Shown: piece after piece, positions 35,914-43,968 of the stretch | Layout of the letters: each line of letters begins with the position of its first letter | Numbering within the stretch: position 1 is the stretch's first letter | Source of the DNA: Streptomyces caelestis | GTDB lineage: Bacteria > Actinomycetota > Actinomycetes > Streptomycetales > Streptomycetaceae | NCBI RefSeq assembly: GCF_001279005.1 | Contig: NZ_LGCN01000225.1 | Coordinates: forward strand, 1 to 52,834 | Reading direction: 5' to 3' | Length of the DNA: 52,834 nucleotides | Notes under the pieces: generated by a model | What the model was told of the DNA's origin: nothing | Seen by the model: the letters and a program-made list of their open reading frames with translations, nothing else | The model's database searches: none | Translations under genes and position numbers: made by a program

Positions 35914-35954
35914 GGCCGGACCGCGCTCTTCGCGCGGCCCGGCCTTTTCTTTTC
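35914..35954 (+). terminator. Rho-independent terminator with T-tract
   Basis: Arms GGCCGGACCGCGC (35914-35926) and GCGCGGCCCGGCC (35932-35944), one mismatch, loop TCTTC, then TTTTCTTTTC. It is a classic intrinsic terminator 35 bases after the second WrbA-like gene. Confidence 0.8.
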
Positions 35955-36065
35955 CCTGCGATATGACACATTGACGCCCCTTCCCTTTTTCATGACGCAT
36001 TCACATGGGAGATTTTCCGGAGGAATTCCCATTTTCGCGTGTCGGTCCTCGGAGGAAGAGTCCTG

Positions 36066-37694
36066 ATGTTCAAGGTGCCGAAAAGCAAGAAGTTCCTCTA
36101 CCTCGGAGTCGTCTCCGAGCGTGCCGCGCAGAAGTACGGCGACACCCCGATCACGCTCGACCACGACATGGAGGCCTTCCCGGAGGTGGGCCAGAAGCTG
36201 ACCGTCCGGGAGTTCGCCCAGCTCGTGGCCGACACCGCCAACCGGCTGTGGGCCGCGGGCGTGCGCCCCAGCGAGCACGTGGCCGTGTACAAGACGTCGA
36301 GCTTCGACATCACGGTGCTGGCCTGCGCGGTGGCCCGGATCGGCGCGGTGCCGGCGATGCTCTCCCCGCACCTGGACGGCGAGACGATCGGCAAGCTGCT
36401 GGAGCGGCTCGAGCGTCCCACCCTGCTCACCGACGAGGCGAAGCTGAGCGGTTCGCTGGCCGGCCTGCCGCTGCGCGAGCTGACCGAGCGGGTCCTCAGC
36501 GCGACGGGCCCCCACCCGGACGCCGTCGCGCTCGCGGACCTGGCGGGCGCGCCGGAGCGCAGGCCGGTGCTGCTCGACCCCGACCAGCCGGCCCTGATGA
36601 CGCACACCTCCGGGACCACCGGCGTGCCCAAGCTGGTGGTGCACTCGGCCCGTTCGCTGGGCGCCCGCGGCAACTGGCAGGACAAGGTCGTCTCCTTCAT
36701 CCGCAAGCGGGAGACGGTCGCCATGCACGTGTCGTACGTGCACTCGCGGATGTACCTGGGCCTGGCCGTGCTGCAGACGCGCGGCATGCCGATGGTCTTC
36801 ATGGACGACGGCAGCCCGGCGCACGTCGCCGACATACTGGTCCGCCACCGCCCGGGCGTCCTGGAGACCCACCCCAACTCCTTCCTGGAGTGGGAGGAGA
36901 TGCTCGAGGACCCGCGCCGGCCGATCTCCAACGTCAAGTACTTCAACAGCACCTTCGACGCGATCCACCCGAGCACGATGCACAAGTTCCTGCACGCCTC
37001 GGACCGCCGCAGCCCGGTGTTCCTCCAGGTGTACGGGCAGAGCGAGTGCGGTCCGCTGGCCGGCCGCACCTACCGGCGCCGCAACGCCCTGAAGGCCGAC
37101 GGCCGCTGCCAGGGCTACCCCACGCCCGGCATGACCAAGTACCGGCTGGTGTCCCGGGGCGGCGCCCGGCCGACGAAGGAGAACCCCGGCTACATCGACG
37201 TCGCCACGGCCGGCCGCGCGCTGACGTACTACGGCGAGCAGGAGCGCTTCGACAAGCAGGTCATCGGCGAGTGGTGGCGGGGCGGGGACGTCGGCTACCG
37301 CACCAAGTGGGGCTGCCTGCACCTGCTCGACCGGGAGGTCGACGTCATCCCGGGCATCGACTCCACCCTGGAGATCGAGGACGCGGTGCTGCACAAGCTG
37401 GACGAGCTGACCGAGCTGGTCATCGTGCCCGGCCCGGACAAGCGGCCCGTACCGGTGGTGTGCACCCGCGGCGACAAGCCGCTCGACCCGGAGCGCTGGA
37501 AGGCCGCCGTCGCCGGCGGGCCCGCCCTGGGCACGCCCGTCCAGCGCCGGCTGTCCGACCTGCCGCGCACGGCCACCGCGAAGATCCGGCGGCTGGAGCT
37601 GGCCCGGCAGCTGGCCGAGACCCTCACGTCCGGAGAGACGGCCGACGAGCCGCAGAGCACTCCCCCGGTGGGGGCCGGAGCCGCCGCACGCTGA
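36066..37694 (+). CDS. AMP-dependent acid-CoA ligase (ANL superfamily)
   Basis: 542 residues. Adenylation motifs are the P-loop-like MTHTSGTTGVPKLVVHS, YGQSECG, the GGDVGYRTKWG region with its ribose-binding Asp, and a C-terminal Lys in TATAKIRRLE. The segment MHVSYVHSRMYLGLAVLQ is unusual compared with benzoate- or fatty-acid ligases. It activates a carboxylic acid as AMP ester and passes it to CoA, or possibly a free amine. The ATG at 36066 follows CGGAGGAAG. It could activate 3-hydroxyanthranilate or the acyl unit used by the KAS III-like or NAT enzymes; both are inference. Confidence 0.88.
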   Translation: MFKVPKSKKFLYLGVVSERAAQKYGDTPITLDHDMEAFPEVGQKLTVREFAQLVADTANRLWAAGVRPSEHVAVYKTSSFDITVLACAVARIGAVPAMLSPHLDGETIGKLLERLERPTLLTDEAKLSGSLAGLPLRELTERVLSATGPHPDAVALADLAGAPERRPVLLDPDQPALMTHTSGTTGVPKLVVHSARSLGARGNWQDKVVSFIRKRETVAMHVSYVHSRMYLGLAVLQTRGMPMVFMDDGSPAHVADILVRHRPGVLETHPNSFLEWEEMLEDPRRPISNVKYFNSTFDAIHPSTMHKFLHASDRRSPVFLQVYGQSECGPLAGRTYRRRNALKADGRCQGYPTPGMTKYRLVSRGGARPTKENPGYIDVATAGRALTYYGEQERFDKQVIGEWWRGGDVGYRTKWGCLHLLDREVDVIPGIDSTLEIEDAVLHKLDELTELVIVPGPDKRPVPVVCTRGDKPLDPERWKAAVAGGPALGTPVQRRLSDLPRTATAKIRRLELARQLAETLTSGETADEPQSTPPVGAGAAAR

Positions 37695-37724
37695 ACCACC
37701 CGACCGGCAGAAGGGAGAGAGCGG

Positions 37725-37889
37725 ATGGCAGCACAACGGACGCCCGAGCGGCCTGCGCAGGGCACGGGGTGGGGCCCGTTGCCCCCGGATCCGGGGTTCC
37801 TGGAGGTCTGGGCGAGGTCCGCTCCGATCCGCCTGGCCGGTTACGAGGAGGACCTCGCCGAACCCCACATCCTGCAGAGCGTCGACTGA
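37725..37889 (+). CDS. 54-residue ORF at the end of the ligase operon
   Basis: A small ORF starts at ATG 37725 after AAGGGAGAGAG, 30 bases after the ligase stop. It reads MAAQRTPERPAQGTGWGPLP, then GFLEVWARSAPIRLAG, and ends EEDLAEPHILQSVD. It has no Cys, and the C-terminus is acidic. A 16-bp terminator hairpin begins 23 bases after its stop, so it is the last gene of the transcript. No family was recognised. It could be an accessory subunit, a small carrier-like or precursor peptide, or a chance ORF; the good ribosome-binding site and position favour a real gene. Confidence 0.55.
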   Translation: MAAQRTPERPAQGTGWGPLPPDPGFLEVWARSAPIRLAGYEEDLAEPHILQSVD

Positions 37890-37911
37890 CCGGCCCCCTG
37901 ACGGCCCGTCG

Positions 37912-37949
37912 GCTGCCGTGTCCGCCCTACGTGGGGCGGACACGGCAGC
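37912..37949 (+). terminator. Hairpin terminator of the ligase operon
   Basis: A perfect 16-bp stem (37912-37927 with 37934-37949, arm GCTGCCGTGTCCGCCC) with a 6-base loop. No T-tract. Confidence 0.7.
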
Positions 37950-38066
37950 GGTGCGTCCGGCCCCGGGAATCAGCGGACCGTGAGGCCGTCCGGGGTGAGG
38001 TGGGGCAGCCGCTCCGTCTTTCGGCGGGCGAGCCGGGGCCGCTAGACTTGGGCCCGATACCAGACA

Positions 38067-38100
38067 CATGTAGGGCCCCGCAGCTGCGGGGCCCTACATG
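38067..38100. terminator. 34-base perfect palindrome beside winged-helix pair
   Basis: CATGTAGGGCCCCGCAG is followed at once by its complement (38067-38100), then GTTTT on the plus strand. It lies 14 bases beyond the end of the minus-strand winged-helix gene and could end transcripts from both sides. Confidence 0.6.
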
Positions 38101-38114
38101 GTTTTACCGGCAGA

Positions 38115-38612
38115 CTACGGACGAGTGCGCCGACGCCGGTGGGCCGCCAGATCGGTGGGCGGCATCGCCGGGGCCTGGCGCTCCTCGGTTTTCCGCCTCA
38201 GCTCTCTCTGATGGGCGGCGAGGGCACGCTGGTAGCGCTCCTCGAAGTCGTGGACGTCGAGGTATTCGTCCGGGCTGAGCTGCCGGACTGCGTCGTCGGC
38301 TTCAGCAGGCGTGGGGAAGGCGGCAATCTGAGGGTGCAGCGAGTAGACGCCACCGTTGCTCTGGACCTTGGTGACCATGCGGGCGAACTGAAGGTGCTGG
38401 AGCGCGCCCCCCACCGCCGAGCGCTTCAAGCCGACTGCCTCGGCGATTTCCTTCTGCGTGATGACGATGCGGCCGCCCGGTTCCTGGACTCCCAACAGGA
38501 AGAACAGGACCCGGAGCGCGGGGCCGGGCACGCTGGGCATGAACGCGAACACGTTGGGCGAGAGCCACGTGTCCAGCACGGCCGCGTGCTCTTCAACCGG
38601 CTGAGCTGTCAT
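38115..38612 (-). CDS. Winged-helix DNA-binding protein, second gene of pair
   Basis: 165 residues. The centre is a winged helix (PALRVLFFLLGVQEPGGRIV, then ITQKEIAEAVGLKRSAVGGA, then SNGGVYSLHP). The C-terminal third is basic and charged (HQRELRRKTEERQ, HRRRRTRP). The fold and the RVLFFLLG..EPGG.I..TQ.EIA pattern match the product of the overlapping upstream gene, so the two are paralogues. Similar proteins are found on actinomycete plasmids and integrative elements as replication or control proteins. The start ATG overlaps the upstream stop codon (ATGA). Confidence 0.7.
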   Translation of the reverse strand: MTAQPVEEHAAVLDTWLSPNVFAFMPSVPGPALRVLFFLLGVQEPGGRIVITQKEIAEAVGLKRSAVGGALQHLQFARMVTKVQSNGGVYSLHPQIAAFPTPAEADDAVRQLSPDEYLDVHDFEERYQRALAAHQRELRRKTEERQAPAMPPTDLAAHRRRRTRP

Positions 38613-39253
38613 CTTCCCTCCGTCTTCGGCCGCCGCGGTTCTCCGGGCAGTATGAGCTGTTTGAACTCGGCGGGGATCGCGGGATCCTCGTCGAAGCCCT
38701 CGATCAACTCCAGTTGGTCGACCTTCCTCGTCGCAGGCTTCCGGTGGGCGGGACGGCCCGGTTCGTGGACTTCGATGGTGCCACCCCGGAGCGACGCCTG
38801 CGGGTTGAGCTGGTAGACACCGCGGTTGACCATGTGCACCAGGCCCAGGGCGCACACCCGCCTCATCGCCCGGTTGACGTGCACGCGGTTCAGTTGCAGG
38901 CCGGCGGCGATCTCGCGCTGTGTCGCCCTGATGGTGCCGCCGGGTTCCTGTGTCCCCATCAGGTAGAGGAGGACCCGGAGGGCTGCGATGTCATCGTGGA
39001 AATAGGCAGCCATCCATTTGAGAACCTCCAGGCTGTCCATGCTGAAGCTGCCGCCGAGGAACCCCGTGCTCGTGGGGTTCCTCTCGACGATCGCCCTGTG
39101 CCCCTCGGGCAGTTTGACGACGTTGGCCGGCTTCGCCGTCGGCCGGCGAGAGCGACGGTAGTTGCTGGGGGCCGGTGCGTTTCGCTGCGACGGTGCAGGG
39201 ACCCCATCAGGTGCCCGATGGCGTCGCGGGTCCTCGGAGGCTTGTGCTGACAT
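38609..39253 (-). CDS. Winged-helix DNA-binding protein, first gene of pair
   Basis: 214 residues with a long, basic N-terminal arm (NYRRSRRPTAKPANVVKLPE) and a winged helix (AALRVLLYLMGTQEPGGTIR, then ATQREIAAGLQLNRVHVNRA, then VNRGVYQLNP). The C-terminus is acidic. It resembles plasmid replication-initiator or MarR-like control proteins. ATG 39253 is chosen, 11 bases after GAGGAG; a GTG at 39265 in the same frame is too close to it. Upstream lie repeated CTATATGTGGCA sites that may be its operator. Confidence 0.7.
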   Translation of the reverse strand: MSAQASEDPRRHRAPDGVPAPSQRNAPAPSNYRRSRRPTAKPANVVKLPEGHRAIVERNPTSTGFLGGSFSMDSLEVLKWMAAYFHDDIAALRVLLYLMGTQEPGGTIRATQREIAAGLQLNRVHVNRAMRRVCALGLVHMVNRGVYQLNPQASLRGGTIEVHEPGRPAHRKPATRKVDQLELIEGFDEDPAIPAEFKQLILPGEPRRPKTEGR

Positions 39254-39945
39254 GCGGTCATACACTCCTCATGATCGATACCAGACGAGGAGCACCCTAC
39301 TATCGGGCGCCACTATATGTGGCACGCGTGCCATACATAGTGGCACTGAGTGCGTTGAAGGTAGCCCGTGAGGTACGTTCACGAACTTCCGATTGTCATG
39401 TCTGCATACCAACTCTCTCCGTGATTCATGGAGATGCTCTCGAGGCTCGCCGGAGGAGCGCGCAACTATATGTGGCACCAGGACCCCTGACGCAACCTCA
39501 CGGGCTACACCAAAGGCCCTGTGTGTAGCCTCTGACGTACGTTACTCACGGGAAACAAGGGCCTTGACCTGCGATTTTTCGAGGCTCCTGTTCTTATAAC
39601 GTGCGCGCGCGTGATACCTGATCCTCAGCTCCACCGCAAGTGCCGGCAGCAGCCCGCAGAGTCCAGTGACATCAGGGCCTTCGCCGGCCTCTGGACCCTG
39701 CCGCCTGTGACGCTCGCCGACGCGAAGCCGTCTATGGGACCTGCCCTCTGACCCCCTGTTGGGCCTGAGCCACGGAAAGTCAGCCACGGCGGAGGGGAAG
39801 CCGAACGACCAGGCGCGCGTATGTCTCCAGCAACCATGCCCCAGGAGCAACCACGCCTCCCTTCAATCTGCACCCCGATGCGCCCGCAGAAAGCCAGGAA
39901 GGCTCACATGTGACGAGCTCGTGGTGGACAGGCTGCGGACTAGCC
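39254..39945. other. Regulatory/remnant region upstream of winged-helix pair
   Basis: About 690 bases without a supported gene, AT-richer than the surroundings at its left end. It contains an 11-bp copy of CGATACCAGAC (39276-39286) that recurs at 38055-38065, the palindromic operator candidates at 39309-39346, and one more half-copy at 39466-39478. No tRNA or phage-like feature was recognised. Confidence 0.45.
39309..39346. promoter_or_regulatory. Palindromic operator candidate of the winged-helix pair
   Basis: GCCACTATATGTGGCAC (39309-39325) and GTGCCATACATAGTGGCAC (39328-39346) are two back-to-back inverted copies, each itself a palindrome (GCCAC...GTGGC). A third partial copy CTATATGTGGCAC is at 39466-39478. 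They lie 44-56 bases or more upstream of the first winged-helix gene and suit a dimeric regulator, perhaps its own product. Confidence 0.6.
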
Positions 39946-39985
39946 AAACCGCAAAGAGTTCTTCGCAAAGAACTCTTTGCGGTTT
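39946..39985 (+). promoter_or_regulatory. Double ArsR-type operator forming an 18-bp inverted repeat
   Basis: Arms AAACCGCAAAGAGTTCTT (39946-39963) and its complement (39968-39985) surround CGCA. Inside are two overlapping near-palindromes, GCAAAGAGTTCTTCGC and GCAAAGAACTCTTTGC. They end 12 bases before the ArsR start codon, the usual place for an autoregulatory operator. Confidence 0.65.
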
Positions 39986-39997
39986 ATCGTGTGCCGT

Positions 39998-40670
39998 ATG
40001 ACTGATGCAGTGGAGAGGCCGGGCGGCCCGAACGGTGAAGAGGACTCGGTTGTCCTGGATACCAAAGGGCTGCGTGCCCTGGCGCATCCGGTGCGCGTGC
40101 AGTTGGTCGGGCTGCTGCGGAAGTACGGCCCGTCGACGGCCACCCGCCTCGCGGAGCGGCGAGCGGCTCGGTGTGAATTCCGGTACGGCCAGCTATCACC
40201 TCCGGCAGCTCGGTGCGGCGGGTTTCGTCGAGGAGGACACCGAGCGCGGCAACGCGCGGGAGCGCTGGTGGCGTTCGATACATCAGATGACGGAGCTCAA
40301 CGATCGGGAGCTGGCCGACCGGGAGCCCGAGGCCGCGCTGACGTATCTGCAGTCCGTCGCCGCCACCTACACCCTGCGCACCCAGCAGACGCTGAACGAG
40401 CTGCAGACGATGCCCCGCGCGTGGCACAGCACCTTTGACATGAGCGACTGGGCCCTGCGGCTCACACCAGAAGAAGCCGTCGCCCTGCGGCAGGAACTGC
40501 GGGCCGTCATCGCCCGCTACCGAAAAGACACGCCCGAGGCGGCGGCGAGTGCCCCGAAGGGGTCCGAGCGGGTCGGTGTCATCACGCACATCCTGCCTGA
40601 GCTGGATACACCTGCCCCGCCGGAGGGGCACACCGGTCCTGAGACAGCGACGGGAACGGAGGCGCCATGA
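39998..40670 (+). pseudogene. ArsR-family repressor split by a 7-bp tandem duplication
   Basis: From ATG 39998 the frame reads as an ArsR winged helix (DTKGLRALAHPVRVQLVGLL, then GPSTATRLAER). It breaks at GAGCGGCGAGCGGC (40154-40167), a perfect 7-bp tandem duplication. One frame over the protein resumes exactly as expected (ERLGVNSGTASYHLRQLG, then NARERWW) and runs to 40670. Removing one copy restores a 221-residue protein like the intact ArsR at 43969. As sequenced, the repressor lacks its recognition helix. Its stop overlaps the start of the exporter gene, so loss should derepress the exporter, if the duplication is real. Confidence 0.8.
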
Positions 40671-42004
40671 CGGAGGACGCCCCGGGCGTTGACGAAATAT
40701 CCGGCAGGCGGTCCTTACGGCCGCTGGGCGGGGTGCTGGCGGCCATGGCCGTGTCGCTGACCGGCACGCGGATCTCCGTCGTGGCGCTGCCCTGGTTCGT
40801 CCTCGTCACTACCGGCAGCGCCACTCAGACCGGACTGGTCGCCTTCTGCGAGATGGCTCCCTACGTGCTGGTCAAGGCGCTCACCGGACCGCTGGTGGAC
40901 CGGATCGGCCCGCGGGCCGTCTCCTGGACCACCGATCTGGCCAGCGCGACCGCCGCCGCCGCAGTGCCCCTGCTGCACGCCCTGCACCTGCTCTCCTTTC
41001 CGCTCCTGCTGGCCCTGGTCGCCCTGATCGGCGCGGCCCGCGGCCCCGGCGACCTGGCCAAGGAGGTGATGGTCCCGGAGGCGGCCGAGCGTGGCCGGGT
41101 GCCGCTGGAACGGGCCACCGGTCTGGCCGGCGTGATCGAGCGGCTGGCCTCCACCGTCGGCCTGGCGGTCGGCGGATCCCTGGTGGCGCTACTCGGTCCC
41201 CTGACCGCCCTCGCCGCCAACGCGGCCTGCTTCGCCCTCGGATCGGTGATCGTCAAACTCGCGCTGCCTCGCGGCACGGGGCACGCGGTCGAGGAAGCCC
41301 CCTCGCCCGCCGGGGGAACCGGACCGGGCTACTGGCAGCGGTTCGGCGAAGGCTTCACCTTCCTGCGCGGCGATCCGCTCCTGCTCACCGTCATCGTCAT
41401 GGTCGGCATCACCAACCTGCTGGACGCGGCGATCACCTCGGTGCTCGTACCCGTCTGGGCCAGGGAGTCCGGCAACGGACCGGCCACGATCGGTTTAATG
41501 GGCAGCGTCATGGGGGCCGCGGCGGTCGGCGGGAGCCTGATCGCCGCAGTGGTCGCACACCGACTGCGGCGCCGGCTGGTGTTCTTCACGGGGTTCCTCC
41601 TGGCCGGGGCACCGAGGTTCCTGATCCTCGCCTTCGACGCCCCGACGGAGGCGGTACTGGCCGTCTTCGCCCTCAGCGGGTTCGGCGCCGGCTTCGTCAA
41701 CCCGGTGCTGGGAGCCGTCCTCGTCGAACGGACACCACGTCGGATGCTGGGCCGGGTCAACGCCCTCGGCGACTCGCTGGCCTGGGCCGGCATCCCTCTC
41801 GGCGGGCTGCTCGCCGGGGCGGCGGTGACCGCCGCCGGACTCGTGCCGGTACTGCTCGCCTGCGGCGCCGCGTACCTCCTCACCACGAATCTGGCCGGCC
41901 TGCGGCCGGAGTGGCGCGAGATGGACCGTACACGTGGGCGGAGCGCCACGAAGCCGCGCTCCGAGGAAGACGCCTCACAAGACAGTGCGAATACAGCAGC
42001 ATGA
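40667..42004 (+). CDS. MFS transporter paired with (broken) ArsR repressor
   Basis: 445 residues, 12 hydrophobic helices (VLAAMAVSLTGTRISVVALP, then FVLVTTGSATQTGLVAFCEM). The motif A-like LTGPLVDRIGPRAV lies between helices 2 and 3, and a hydrophilic tail follows the last helix. This group of DHA3-like exporters is regularly found downstream of an ArsR-type gene in Streptomyces. The ATGA overlap with the repressor gene shows translational coupling, which the upstream frameshift may disturb. Substrate unknown. Confidence 0.88.
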   Translation: MTEDAPGVDEISGRRSLRPLGGVLAAMAVSLTGTRISVVALPWFVLVTTGSATQTGLVAFCEMAPYVLVKALTGPLVDRIGPRAVSWTTDLASATAAAAVPLLHALHLLSFPLLLALVALIGAARGPGDLAKEVMVPEAAERGRVPLERATGLAGVIERLASTVGLAVGGSLVALLGPLTALAANAACFALGSVIVKLALPRGTGHAVEEAPSPAGGTGPGYWQRFGEGFTFLRGDPLLLTVIVMVGITNLLDAAITSVLVPVWARESGNGPATIGLMGSVMGAAAVGGSLIAAVVAHRLRRRLVFFTGFLLAGAPRFLILAFDAPTEAVLAVFALSGFGAGFVNPVLGAVLVERTPRRMLGRVNALGDSLAWAGIPLGGLLAGAAVTAAGLVPVLLACGAAYLLTTNLAGLRPEWREMDRTRGRSATKPRSEEDASQDSANTAA

Positions 42005-42217
42005 CGTCCACGGGAGGAAGGCGGACCATCTGGTTTCCTCCCCCGCCCGCTTCCCCTCCTGACCTCGCCCACGCTCAGATGACTGCTGGTCGGCGGCGTC
42101 CGTCGTATGCCCCCCGGAGGCTGGTGTCCCATCGGATTTTTCGATACGACTTGGAAACCAGCATGCGGGTTTGTTCTTCTGGTGGTGGAGGAAATGAACC
42201 GCCGTGAAAGGGCTGAC

Positions 42218-42802
42218 ATGTCGAGTGACCGCATCCGCGTGGCCGTGATCCTGTCGAGTGTGCGCAAGGGCCGGTTCGGGCCCACGATCGCGAACTGGTT
42301 CGTCGGCACCGCCGACGGACGCGACGACATCGAGGTCGACCTGGTCGACCTGGCGGACTTCCCGCTGCCGACCGCCCTGACCGACGAGCCGTCGCCCGAG
42401 GTCGCCGAACTGCTCGCGGCGTTCTCCGCCCGGCTGTCGGCGGCGGACGGCTTCGTCGTGGTGACGCCGGAGTACAACCACAGCTTCCCCGCCGCGCTGA
42501 AGGCCGCCGCGGACTGGACCCAGTACGAGTGGCACGCCAAGCCCGTCGGCTTCGTCGGCTACGGCGGCCTCGCCGGCGGCCTGCGCGCCGTCCAGCAGCT
42601 GCGGCACATCTTCAACGAGCTGCACGCCGTCCCGGTCCGCGACGCCATCAGCTTCCACGGCCCCTGGGCGCAGTTCGACGCCGAGGGCAACCTGACCGAC
42701 CCCACGAACGCCGAGGCGGCCGCCAAGGTCCTCTGGGACAAGCTGAGCTGGTGGGCGCTGGCCACCAAGGAGGCCAAGACCCGCCGCCCGTACGACAACT
42801 GA
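42218..42802 (+). CDS. NADPH-dependent FMN reductase
   Basis: 194 residues of the flavodoxin-like FMN reductase family (SsuE/azoreductase group). Motifs are VAVILSSVRKGRFGPTIANW (FMN phosphate loop), VVVTPEYNHSFPAALKAAAD and KPVGFVGYGGLAGGLRAVQQ. It reduces free flavin or quinones with NADPH. The start at 42218 is chosen; an in-frame ATG at 42194 is only two bases after GGAGGAA. It lies between two ArsR-MFS modules and has no obvious partner oxygenase nearby. Confidence 0.9.
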   Translation: MSSDRIRVAVILSSVRKGRFGPTIANWFVGTADGRDDIEVDLVDLADFPLPTALTDEPSPEVAELLAAFSARLSAADGFVVVTPEYNHSFPAALKAAADWTQYEWHAKPVGFVGYGGLAGGLRAVQQLRHIFNELHAVPVRDAISFHGPWAQFDAEGNLTDPTNAEAAAKVLWDKLSWWALATKEAKTRRPYDN

Positions 42803-43935
42803 CCTGAACCGACTTACGCGGGACAACCCCGCACCCCACCGGCCGCACCCACCACCCCCGGGCGGCGGCCGGGCCACGACCTGCACCGGCCGACCCCGCG
42901 CCGCGCCCACCCGGCGCCGGCGGGGCGGCACCGCACCACCCCCAGGACCGCGGACCCGCGTCCACCCCCGACGCGGCTCCGCGAGGAAGACCCTGCCGAG
43001 GCACACCGGTTTCCTCCATGTCCGGCTCGGCAGGGTCTGGACCGTGTGTGCCGGCGCACCGAACGAGGGTGCGTGCGCCGGCACACCGGAACAGCGGGGC
43101 CCGGCACGCCGGGGCGGTTCGTGCCGGGCCCCTGTCCCGTTTCCGCCGCAGTACCGAACGCTCGGACCCCCGGTCGGCGACTCGTCGGAAGACGCTGCCG
43201 GTTCGTGGCCGGTCAGGCCTCGCAGCGCCGGACGGACACGGCCCTCCGCAGCCGGGACCGCGTTCGCGCGGACACCGGTCCCACCGGCTCTCCACGGGCC
43301 GGGGGCCCAGGAACACCGCGACGGGAGCCGGCGCCAGGGATCCGTCGGCGCCGGTGAACGGCCGACGGGCCACCGGCGGCGGGGACGCGGAGCGCACCCC
43401 GTCCAGCCCTTGCGGACCACACCTTCCAGCGGGAAGACCTCGCCGAGCGGCAGGCATCAGCAGGGCTCCTCTCTGCGAGTCCCCTCTGACCTGCCGTCAT
43501 CCCTTCCCGCCTCCCGGGGAACCTCACTGGTCCCCCGCTCCAGGAATGTCCGGGGGCAGACACCCCCCCGTCCGGAGCCGTCACCGCGGGCGCACTGATC
43601 CACGATGCTCCGCCGCGTGGACCTCCTCGGCGGAGCCCGAGTGTCGGTGAACGATCGTCTGCCGGCGCTCGGCACCGTGATCACGAACCCACGGATGGGC
43701 GGTGTCAGCGCCTTGGGCCGGGAATCAACGTCGGTGAACGGTCCCGTCGATGGATTCCGACACCTGCTCATCGGCTCCCCCGGCGGAGGCGATCGCCGAG
43801 GTCACCGGTCTGCTTGTGCCTGGAGACACTCGGCACCGACCTCGTCGGCGGCGGTCGAGTCGAGCTCGACCGGCTGTCTCCCTCCCCCGCGCACGAAACC
43901 GGGCTGCCCGGCCGCCCAACTCTGAAGCGATTATT
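42803..43935. other. Long gene-free stretch with three hairpins
   Basis: About 1.1 kb in which no frame shows a recognisable domain or good start site, although very high GC keeps frames open. The only structure seen is a series of three inverted repeats at 42988-43132. Confidence 0.5.
42988..43132. repeat. Three consecutive inverted repeats
   Basis: Three perfect 13-bp stems follow one another: AGACCCTGCCGAG (42988-43000 with 43026-43038), GTGTGCCGGCGCA (43046-43058 with 43074-43086) and GGGGCCCGGCACG (43096-43108 with 43120-43132). Loops are 25, 15 and 11 bases. They could be serial terminators after the FMN reductase gene or a structured RNA. Confidence 0.5.
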
Positions 43936-43948
43936 GCGAAGTTTTCGC
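43936..43948 (+). promoter_or_regulatory. ArsR-type operator candidate
   Basis: GCGAAGTTTTCGC, a palindrome with 5-bp arms, ends 20 bases before the ArsR start codon. It resembles the site before the first ArsR gene in having a short A/T core flanked by GC ends. Confidence 0.5.
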
Positions 43949-43968
43949 TTCACATCTACGGTGAGCGC

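Noticed and set aside
42840..43650. Several long overlapping frames after the FMN reductase gene
   Set aside because: Compositionally biased translations, no ribosome-binding sites and no domains. Open frames are expected by chance at this GC content.
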